A stretch of 10,760 nucleotides of DNA from Acidimicrobiales bacterium (GTDB lineage: Bacteria; Actinomycetota; Acidimicrobiia; Acidimicrobiales; JABEUL01): assembly GCA_027451605.1 (NCBI GenBank), contig DAIDJA010000031.1, forward strand, positions 1 to 10,760. The letters are read 5' to 3'. Under the pieces are notes generated by a model. It was not told the DNA's origin and ran no database searches. It saw nothing but the letters and a program-made list of their open reading frames with translations. The position numbers and the translations under genes are program-made. Position 1 is the stretch's first letter, and each line of letters opens with the position of its first letter. This document shows positions 1 to 5,000 of this stretch, piece by piece.

Positions 1-4
1 TAAA

Positions 5-1141
5 ATGAACTCCAAATTTGAACTACCAAAGTATCCCTATGATCAATTAAACAAACTAAAGGCAGAGGCAATTAAAAAGTTCTCTAGCGTAGTCGATTTG
101 TCTATCGGAACACCGATTGATTCGTCTCCACAAGCCGTAAAGCTAGCCTATGCAAATCTGGAAGGTACGGAAATTGGCTATCCTCCGTCGATAGGAACCC
201 AAAAGCTTCTTAAGGCTACTTCCGAGTGGCTGGAAAATCTAACCGGAGTGCAGCTAAGTGTCGACCAGATAGGAAGTTGCATAGGAACCAAGGAGTTTAT
301 TGCTCTACTGCCGAGTTTTTTAAAACTAAAATATCCGCAAAAAGATACGGTAATCGGTCCGGCATTGGCCTATCCAACATATGAGATGGGTTCGTTAATT
401 GCCGGTCTCAACTATTACCCTGTCGATTTTAGCCGAGGTCAAATTGACTTAAGCGAGTTAAAAGGAGATCTGGCAAATAGGATTCTTTGCATTTATATCA
501 ATTCGCCGGCAAATCCTACGGGTGAAATATATGATTTAGAACCGTTAAAAAAATTCGCCGCAGAAAGTAATATTCTGGTTGTATCCGATGAATGTTACAT
601 AGAATATAGCTGGAATTCGCCGCCGACTACGATATTGGATGGTGACTGCAAGAACTTGCTCGCAGTCCATTCTCTTTCTAAGAGATCCAATGCCGCAGGC
701 ATACGTGTAGGCAGTTATTCCGGGGACCGGGAAATAGTCAGCTTCCTTAGAGAAATTAGAAAGCATGCCGGTCTTATGATCCCGGGTCCATCTCAGAAGT
801 CTGCAGTGGCGGCATACGAAGATACCGCCCATATCGAAATTCAAAGACTGGTTTATAAAAAAAGACTTGAGATCTTGGCTGAGTTTTTCGGAAAACTCGG
901 CTTATCTGCCGATCTTCCGGCCGGTGGATTTTATCTTTGGATCAAGCTTTTTGAAGATGACAGGCTTTCGGATCTGAATATCGACGAAAATTTATGTTGG
1001 CGTTGGACTAATTGGTTGGCTTTAAATACGGGGGTGTTGGTATCTCCGGGAGAATTCTATGGTGTCGGCGGTACGGAATATATAAGGGTTGCAGCCGTTG
1101 CCAAAACAGAAGATCTGGAAACGTTGCTTCTTAAAGTTTGA
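5..1141 (+). CDS. dapC: Succinyldiaminopimelate aminotransferase (DapC-type, PLP fold type I)
   Basis: Class I/II aminotransferase of 378 residues. It is predicted to transfer an amino group from glutamate to N-succinyl-2-amino-6-ketopimelate, giving N-succinyl-LL-2,6-diaminopimelate, in the cytoplasmic succinylase branch of lysine and peptidoglycan precursor synthesis. The expected motifs are visible: DLSIGTP near residue 31, SPANPTG with the PLP-contacting Asn at 170, SDECY with Asp195 and Tyr198, SLSKRSNAAGIRVG with the Schiff-base Lys226, and a carboxylate-binding Arg near 361 in EYIRVA. The N-terminus (a proline-rich start, then VVDLSIGTP at about residue 30) fits actinobacterial DapC proteins, so ATG at 5 is plausible. 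Only four bases precede it, so an upstream start and the ribosome-binding site cannot be judged. The DapC rather than generic aminotransferase assignment rests partly on dapD following after 53 bases. Alternatives are a related AspC- or PatA-like enzyme. Confidence 0.88.
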   Translation: MNSKFELPKYPYDQLNKLKAEAIKKFSSVVDLSIGTPIDSSPQAVKLAYANLEGTEIGYPPSIGTQKLLKATSEWLENLTGVQLSVDQIGSCIGTKEFIALLPSFLKLKYPQKDTVIGPALAYPTYEMGSLIAGLNYYPVDFSRGQIDLSELKGDLANRILCIYINSPANPTGEIYDLEPLKKFAAESNILVVSDECYIEYSWNSPPTTILDGDCKNLLAVHSLSKRSNAAGIRVGSYSGDREIVSFLREIRKHAGLMIPGPSQKSAVAAYEDTAHIEIQRLVYKKRLEILAEFFGKLGLSADLPAGGFYLWIKLFEDDRLSDLNIDENLCWRWTNWLALNTGVLVSPGEFYGVGGTEYIRVAAVAKTEDLETLLLKV

Positions 1142-1194
1142 GTTTCCATAATATTTAAAAGTCGGTGCGGTAGCCTTGGCTTTAGTAAGATTTA

Positions 1195-2034
1195 ATGATT
1201 ATGTATGAAGATCTCAAAATAGAAATTGAATCCTTGTGGGGCGATATAGAGCGGGTAAATACAAGCGATGAAACGATAGCAAAAACCGTAGGTCAAGTAA
1301 TAGACCTTTTAGACCAAGGCGTGCTTAGGGTAGCAGAAGTAAACGATGACGCAACTTCGGTTATAGTCAATGATTGGGTCAAACAGGCGATTTTGCTTTG
1401 GTTCAGGGTGAACCAGATAGAGGTAACCGAAATCGGACCCTTTGAATATCGTGACAAACTACCGCTCAAATCCAGTTACGAAAAAGCAGGCGTCAGAGTA
1501 GTGCCAATGGCATCGGCGAGGTATGGAGCATTTATAGATAAAAATGCGGTATTGATGCCCAGTTATGTCAATATTGGTGCTCGGGTGGGCTCTGAAACTA
1601 TGGTCGATACATGGGCTACTGTTGGTTCGTGCGCTCAGATCGGGAATAGAGTTCATCTATCCGGAGGGGTTGGCATCGGGGGAGTTCTTGAACCGCCTAA
1701 TGCTAAACCTGTAGTTATAGGTGATGAGGCCTTTGTGGGTTCACGTGCGATGATAGTGGAAGGAGCCATTGTCGGCAAAGGTGCAGTTGTGGGTCCTGGG
1801 GTTATTTTGGGTCCTTCAATACCTGTAATTGACGCTGAGACCGGAGAAGAGGTGTCGCGAGGCAAAGTGCCACCTTGGTCTGTGGCTGTTAATGCCAGCA
1901 GACTTAGAGAGTTTCCCGGCGGGACATTTTATTTACCGTGTGTGCTTTTAATCAAAAGACTGAAGGAGGGCGAGCGTCATTCCAAGACTCAACTTGAATC
2001 AATGCTTCGGGATCAAGGGCTTTCGCTTGGCTAG
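1195..2034 (+). CDS. dapD: 2,3,4,5-tetrahydropyridine-2,6-dicarboxylate N-succinyltransferase
   Basis: Transfers succinate from succinyl-CoA to tetrahydrodipicolinate, the reaction immediately before DapC. The protein is a cytoplasmic left-handed beta-helix trimer in this family. The 279-residue sequence resembles the roughly 274-residue enterobacterial DapD throughout. It has an N-terminal helical part (VIDLLDQGVLRVAE at 35-48), then VNIGARV, MVDTWATVGSCAQIG (136-150), HLSGGVGIGGVLEP (154-167) and VEG with Glu189. Asp138 and Glu189 match residues reported as catalytic in DapD. Hexapeptide-repeat turns run from about 105 to 230. This is the short form, not the longer (about 317 aa) mycobacterial-type DapD. 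The start could be ATG 1195 or ATG 1201, since the upstream Shine-Dalgarno is weak. The gene lies between dapC and the GT4 gene, and its stop codon overlaps the ribosome-binding site of the latter. Confidence 0.95.
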   Translation: MIMYEDLKIEIESLWGDIERVNTSDETIAKTVGQVIDLLDQGVLRVAEVNDDATSVIVNDWVKQAILLWFRVNQIEVTEIGPFEYRDKLPLKSSYEKAGVRVVPMASARYGAFIDKNAVLMPSYVNIGARVGSETMVDTWATVGSCAQIGNRVHLSGGVGIGGVLEPPNAKPVVIGDEAFVGSRAMIVEGAIVGKGAVVGPGVILGPSIPVIDAETGEEVSRGKVPPWSVAVNASRLREFPGGTFYLPCVLLIKRLKEGERHSKTQLESMLRDQGLSLG

Positions 2035-2038
2035 AGGG
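2033..2038 (+). promoter_or_regulatory. Ribosome-binding site AGAGGG for the GT4 gene
   Basis: AGAGGG begins inside the dapD stop codon (TAG at 2032-2034) and ends 8 bases before the TTG at 2047. This supports the non-ATG start and suggests that terminating dapD ribosomes help initiate the next gene. Confidence 0.6.
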
Positions 2039-2046
2039 TAGCTGTT

Positions 2047-3174
2047 TTGAAATCAGTCGGTATTGATGTTTCTATGATTCCGGATTCACCGGTGGGCGTG
2101 GGGCGGTATGTCCTGGAACTCGTCAGTCACCTTCAAGATGTAGACAGATCTTTTAATCTAAAACTATATTCCAGAAAAAGTGACCGCAGCCGATGGGAAC
2201 AACTGCTGAAACCCGGTGACAGTCTTATGAACGGGCTGCCTGATACCCGCCCATTGAGACTAGCCTATGAGAATCTGATATTGGGTCAAAATTTAGCGGG
2301 GGTGGATATGCTTCACAGCCCTCACTATAGCGTGCCATTGGCAATTAAAAAACCGCTTGTCGTAAACATCCATGATTTAATTTTTTTTGAAAATCCTGAT
2401 CGCCACCAGATGGCAAAAGTTTTATACTTCAAAAGTCAAATAAAATTGGCATTAAAGAGAGCTGACCGTATAATTGTTGGAACCGATTACATAAAAGAAA
2501 AAGTGATTGAAATGTTCAATCCAACAACTGCGATAGAGGTTGTGCCATATGGCGTTGACTTAGATCAATTTAGACACGATAGCAACAAGGAAGCTGAAGA
2601 TTTAAAATTGATTTCCGAACTTAATCTAGAATCGCCATTTTTGTTGTACGTAGGTACCATTGAGCCACGAAAGAAGGTGGACGACTTAATTAAGGCGTAC
2701 AATATTCTCGTCGACAGGCATCTAATTGACAGCGAAGTTAAGCTTGTTTTGGCCGGAAAATTCGGTTGGAAATGTGAATCCGTTAAGGAACTTTTAGAAC
2801 GAAATAAGGAAAAAGACAAAATAATTCACCTTGGTTACGTTGATCAAACTTACATCGGACCTTTGTTTAGGAGGGCTCTTGCTGTGATTTATCCTTCTGA
2901 GTCAGAGGGATTTGGTTTGCCGGTATTGGAGGCTATGGCAGCCAGAACTCCGGTGATAACAACAAGAAATTCCGTAATGCAATCTTTTGCCAAAGATGCT
3001 GTTTCGTATTTTACCGCAGGGGATATTGACGAGCTTTCTACACGGATTTTGGAAGTTGCCGATAGCTATTGCGACAGCTTTAAATTGGATATTGGGTTTG
3101 CAATTGCCAGCGAGTATTCGTGGGCAAACAGTGTAAAACGACACATTCACATGTATGAGTCGATGTTGAGCTAA
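2047..3174 (+). CDS. Glycosyltransferase family 4 (GT-B fold, retaining)
   Basis: A 375-residue GT-B glycosyltransferase, predicted to move a sugar from a nucleotide donor (probably GDP- or UDP-linked) to a lipid-linked or surface glycan at the inner face of the membrane. The N-terminal Rossmann half contains the acceptor-side loop SPVGVGRYVLEL (14-25) and VVNIHDLIFF (105-114). The C-terminal half shows YVGTIEPRKK (201-210), with the donor-phosphate-contacting Arg208/Lys209, then VLAGKFGW. It also has the GT4 signature SESEGFGLPVLEAMA, with the E-x7-E pair Glu287/Glu295. There is no signal peptide or membrane segment. It starts with TTG, supported by AGAGGG 8 bases upstream. It lies 12 bases after dapD and 91 bases before the deoxy-sugar gene, so a deoxymannose donor is attractive but unproven. 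Donor, acceptor and linkage cannot be read from sequence. An in-frame run of eight T's at 2381-2388 is slippage-prone but the frame is intact. Confidence 0.88.
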   Translation: MKSVGIDVSMIPDSPVGVGRYVLELVSHLQDVDRSFNLKLYSRKSDRSRWEQLLKPGDSLMNGLPDTRPLRLAYENLILGQNLAGVDMLHSPHYSVPLAIKKPLVVNIHDLIFFENPDRHQMAKVLYFKSQIKLALKRADRIIVGTDYIKEKVIEMFNPTTAIEVVPYGVDLDQFRHDSNKEAEDLKLISELNLESPFLLYVGTIEPRKKVDDLIKAYNILVDRHLIDSEVKLVLAGKFGWKCESVKELLERNKEKDKIIHLGYVDQTYIGPLFRRALAVIYPSESEGFGLPVLEAMAARTPVITTRNSVMQSFAKDAVSYFTAGDIDELSTRILEVADSYCDSFKLDIGFAIASEYSWANSVKRHIHMYESMLS

Positions 3175-3265
3175 TTTGATACAATAAAAAAATCAAAAGT
3201 AAACGGCGGCTAGTAAGAAATATTAGAATGAAATAGCATAAATTAAAAGTGATTTTAGTGGTTGT

Positions 3266-4165
3266 ATGAGAGTATTGATTACCGGTGCCAATGGATTTGT
3301 CGGCACTTGGCTTGCCGAATGGTTAAAAGAGAGCGGAGATGATGTTTATTGCCTATCCGCTGATATTGATATAAATGACGAAAAGCGGATTGCAAGTGCA
3401 ATTCAAGATATAGGGCCCGAAGCAATTTATCATTTGGCAGCATTGAGCCATGTCGGAGATTCGTGGGGCAACCCTCGTGAGGTATTTAAGGTAAATGCAC
3501 TTGGCACTTTGAACTTAGTGGAAGTTTTAAAAGAATCAGTGGTAAATACCAGGCTGTTAATAATATCTTCAGCTGAAGTGTACGGTAAAATTGCCCAAGA
3601 AGACCTCCCCCTTACAGAATCCAGCCGACTTAAACCGGCTACACCGTACGCAGTTTCTAAGGTCGCAGCAGAATTTATTGGACTACAAGCATCGCTCGGG
3701 GGAGCAGATATTTTAATAGCAAGACCTTTTAATCATGTGGGTCCTAAGCAAAGCGATAAGTTTGTCGTGTCGGCATTGGCCAAAAGAATTGTTGAGGCCA
3801 AGCGAAACAAGAGTGATTTTATTTCGGTCGGAAATCTATCGTCAAAGAGGGACTATACGGATGTCAGAAGTGTAGTTAAGTGTTATCGCCTGTTAATGCA
3901 AAAGGGAGAATCGGGACAAATTTATAATATTTGTAGTGGGGAGGCTAGATCAGTGGAAGATATTGCCCATAAATTGATGGAGCTTGCGGGTATCTCGATT
4001 GAATTTCGAATCGATGAAAAATTAGCTAGGGCCAGCGATGTTCCCGTACTATTGGGTAGCTGCGATAAAGTTAGAAAAGCAGTTGGTTGGGATTTGGATA
4101 TAGATTTTGACGACACACTTCTTGATACCCTAAATTACTGGGAAAATACTCTCGATCAGCTTTAA
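3266..4165 (+). CDS. rmd: Extended SDR nucleotide-sugar enzyme, likely GDP-6-deoxy-4-keto-D-mannose reductase (Rmd-like)
   Basis: A 299-residue NAD(P)-binding sugar-nucleotide enzyme, probably reducing GDP-4-keto-6-deoxy-mannose to GDP-D-rhamnose. Seen directly: the cofactor loop TGANGFVG (6-13), YHLAALSHVGDSW (55-67), ISSAEVYG (100-107), the catalytic pair Tyr128/Lys132 in PYAVSK, ARPFNHVGPKQSDKFV (152-167), SKRDYTDV and YNICSGE. The stretch from ARPFNHVGP onward and its spacing follow Rmd of Pseudomonas closely, as I remember that protein. The active-site triplet is Ser-Ala-Glu. GDP-mannose 4,6-dehydratases usually have Thr-Ser-Glu and RmlB has Thr-Asp-Glu, so a dehydratase is less likely, although automatic annotation may call it one. 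No gmd is in the window. The ATG at 3266 has only a weak Shine-Dalgarno. The 91-base gap before it has no clear promoter, so it is probably transcribed with the upstream genes. Confidence 0.75.
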   Translation: MRVLITGANGFVGTWLAEWLKESGDDVYCLSADIDINDEKRIASAIQDIGPEAIYHLAALSHVGDSWGNPREVFKVNALGTLNLVEVLKESVVNTRLLIISSAEVYGKIAQEDLPLTESSRLKPATPYAVSKVAAEFIGLQASLGGADILIARPFNHVGPKQSDKFVVSALAKRIVEAKRNKSDFISVGNLSSKRDYTDVRSVVKCYRLLMQKGESGQIYNICSGEARSVEDIAHKLMELAGISIEFRIDEKLARASDVPVLLGSCDKVRKAVGWDLDIDFDDTLLDTLNYWENTLDQL

Positions 4166-4188
4166 CCGCGAGTGAATTCAATTTGCGG
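4166..4188 (+). terminator. Hairpin after rmd, probable transcription end of the left block
   Basis: The sequence starts directly after the rmd stop codon. CCGC at 4166-4169 pairs with GCGG at 4185-4188. Four more pairs, two of them G-U, extend the stem to 8 bp around a 7-base loop. An AT-rich tract (TATTCTAATAATTT) follows instead of a pure T run, so it is an imperfect intrinsic terminator. Confidence 0.4.
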
Positions 4189-4494
4189 TATTCTAATAAT
4201 TTAAATTTGCAATACTAGGCAATTAAATGTTTTGGCAATTAAGGGTTTTGGCAATTAAAGGTTTTGGCAATTAAAGGTTTTGTTAGTGAACCGATAATAA
4301 TTCGTAATTCGGTATCAATTCCGGATATTTTCAATTAACGTGAAAAGGCGTTATTTCTAATGCTGAATTTGGTTCCTTGCGGTTAAAATACCTTGAAGCG
4401 TATCACTGCTATTATGAATTTTGACCTAGATTTCCCAAATATCAAGAATTAAATTTAACACCTTCACACAGATTGGCAAAATAAATTATTGAGT
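4189..4494. other. AT-rich intergenic region without a supported gene
   Basis: About 300 bases lie between the rmd hairpin and the convergent 3' end of the small - strand gene. I find no credible reading frame, tRNA or known RNA fold. The stretch contains the 16-base tandem repeat described separately. It also has a short hairpin (TAACG at 4336-4340 pairing with CGTTA at 4349-4353, followed by TTTCT) and ACCGA/TCGGT arms near 4290-4313. The latter two are within what chance gives in AT-rich DNA. Confidence 0.6.
4218..4281. repeat. Four-copy 16-bp tandem repeat, unit GGCAATTAAAGGTTTT
   Basis: Four head-to-tail units with no spacers lie at 4218-4233, 4234-4249, 4250-4265 and 4266-4281. Units 3 and 4 are identical. 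Unit 1 differs at one position (T for G: AAATG) and unit 2 at one (AAGGG for AAAGG). The array is intergenic, the period is not a multiple of three, and the units lack dyad symmetry. Replication-slippage expansion is the simplest origin. A binding-site array is possible. Confidence 0.95.
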
Positions 4495-4851
4495 TTACTT
4501 AGCTGCGACCAAGCGCTGTCTAAATTGAACTCGTGAATCTTTAGTGAATTCTTTAGCTTTAGTTACTATCTCTTTGATGGACTCCGGAAGCTTCTCTTCG
4601 ACAGGGGAGACAAGGCTTTCAAGACCATCGATCGTCTTGTCGAGATTCTCGTCAATTTTTAAGACGTTGTCTATTAGCTTGCCCTTTATCTCATCTCTCT
4701 GCTTTTCGGCATCCTGAATCGGCTTGGAAAGCATGCCTTTGATTTCCTGACGCTTTACCTGAGCCTTTTGAAAGGTAATTACGCCAAACCCAAGGCCCAC
4801 GTAGAAGATGTCCTCCGCAATTCCTTTTGCTGAATCTAAAACTGTAGTCAT
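4495..4851 (-). CDS. Small helical protein, function unknown (phasin/HBHA-like appearance)
   Basis: A 118-residue, lysine- and glutamate-rich protein that I cannot assign to a named family with certainty. Residues 15-28 (IFYVGLGFGVITFQ) form a short glycine-rich hydrophobic segment, too short and weak to be a clear transmembrane helix. It is followed by KAQVKRQEIK and long amphipathic helices up to residue 118, with coiled-coil-like spacing around 44-80 and a basic tail (RVQFRQRLVAAK). The layout recalls phasins and the heparin-binding-hemagglutinin type of small actinobacterial surface or granule proteins, but this is only an impression. The ATG at 4851 is firmly placed by AGGAGA a few bases upstream and by a strong promoter. 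An overlapping frame reaching 4876 has neither. It is a single-gene unit, divergent from the GT2 gene and convergent with rmd across a 329-base gap. Confidence 0.8.
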   Translation of the reverse strand: MTTVLDSAKGIAEDIFYVGLGFGVITFQKAQVKRQEIKGMLSKPIQDAEKQRDEIKGKLIDNVLKIDENLDKTIDGLESLVSPVEEKLPESIKEIVTKAKEFTKDSRVQFRQRLVAAK

Positions 4852-4856
4852 ATTTT

Positions 4857-4862
4857 CTCCTT
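4857..4862 (-). promoter_or_regulatory. Ribosome-binding site AAGGAG for the small helical protein
   Basis: On the - strand the sequence reads AAGGAG, then AAAAT, then ATG. It is the closest match to the anti-Shine-Dalgarno consensus in this window and fixes the start at 4851. Confidence 0.85.
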
Positions 4863-4893
4863 TTGAAATTATACAAATTATGGATATATAATA

Positions 4894-4921
4894 ATTATAG
4901 CATAAATGCTAACTATTGCAA
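4894..4921 (-). promoter_or_regulatory. Sigma-70/SigA-type promoter of the small helical protein gene
   Basis: Read on the - strand: TTGCAA (-35, 4921-4916), a 16-base spacer, then TATAAT (-10, 4899-4894). A TG one base before the -10 makes it an extended -10. The predicted transcript starts near 4887, giving a leader of about 36 bases that contains the strong ribosome-binding site. The consensus quality suggests high basal expression. Both promoter elements sit inside inverted repeats (4898-4911 and 4914-4927), so a bound repressor would block it. Confidence 0.65.
4898..4911. promoter_or_regulatory. Inverted repeat 1, TAGCAT-AA-ATGCTA, on the -10 side of the - strand promoter
   Basis: Perfect 6-bp arms around AA, centre 4904.5. 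It overlaps the -10 and the extended TG of the small-gene promoter. Its first 11 bases (with one base upstream) recur as ATAGCATAAAT at 3233-3243, just before rmd, but without the second arm. Confidence 0.45.
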
Positions 4922-4927
4922 GCAATA
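4914..4927. promoter_or_regulatory. Inverted repeat 2, TATTGC-AA-GCAATA, covering the -35
   Basis: Perfect 6-bp arms around AA, centre 4920.5, which is exactly 16 bp from repeat 1. It contains the -35 hexamer of the - strand promoter. It has the same arm and spacer geometry as repeat 1 although the arm sequence differs. Confidence 0.45.
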
Positions 4928-4931
4928 TTAT

Positions 4932-4941
4932 AACTATAGTT
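4932..4941. promoter_or_regulatory. Inverted repeat 3, AACTATAGTT
   Basis: A perfect 10-bp palindrome centred at 4936.5, again 16 bp from the preceding centre. It lies upstream of the - strand promoter and about 65 bases before the GT2 start. Confidence 0.35.
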
Positions 4942-4956
4942 TAATACGGTATTAAA
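4940..4956. promoter_or_regulatory. Inverted repeat 4, TTTAATAC-G-GTATTAAA, operator-like
   Basis: Perfect 8-bp arms around a single G, centre 4948. It is the longest of the four dyads and lies 44 bases before the GTG start of the GT2 gene. The size suits a dimeric helix-turn-helix regulator. No regulator gene is present in the window, and AT-rich DNA lowers the surprise. Confidence 0.45.
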
Positions 4957-5000
4957 TATGTGTCAAGCCGGTCGAAATATTTAGTATTGTCGATAGAGAA

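Noticed and set aside
545..844. 99-codon open frame on the - strand inside dapC
   Set aside because: Shadow of the aminotransferase frame; the overlapping + strand protein has all family motifs.
3175..3197. TTTGAT...ATCAAA hairpin after the GT4 gene as a terminator
   Set aside because: The stem is all but GC-free, the loop is 11 bases, and no T tract follows. It would also separate the GT4 gene from rmd without other support.
3222..3243. Promoter for rmd using TAGAAT (3224-3229) or TAGCAT (3234-3239)
   Set aside because: No acceptable -35 lies 16-18 bases upstream of either, so it remains unsupported.
3233..3243. Shared 11-mer ATAGCATAAAT with 4897-4907 as a common operator
   Set aside because: Only one arm of the later dyad is present and the word is AT-rich, so chance is a fair explanation.
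4218..4281. CRISPR-like repeat array
   Set aside because: Units are 16 bp and directly contiguous with no spacers, and no cas genes are present.
4189..4494. Small RNA or riboswitch in the AT-rich gap
   Set aside because: Only short weak hairpins are present, with no conserved riboswitch motif and no promoter that I could recognise.
4691..4876. 61-codon - strand frame overlapping the small helical protein gene
   Set aside because: Starts upstream of the strong AAGGAG, which serves the ATG at 4851, and its product has no coherent composition.
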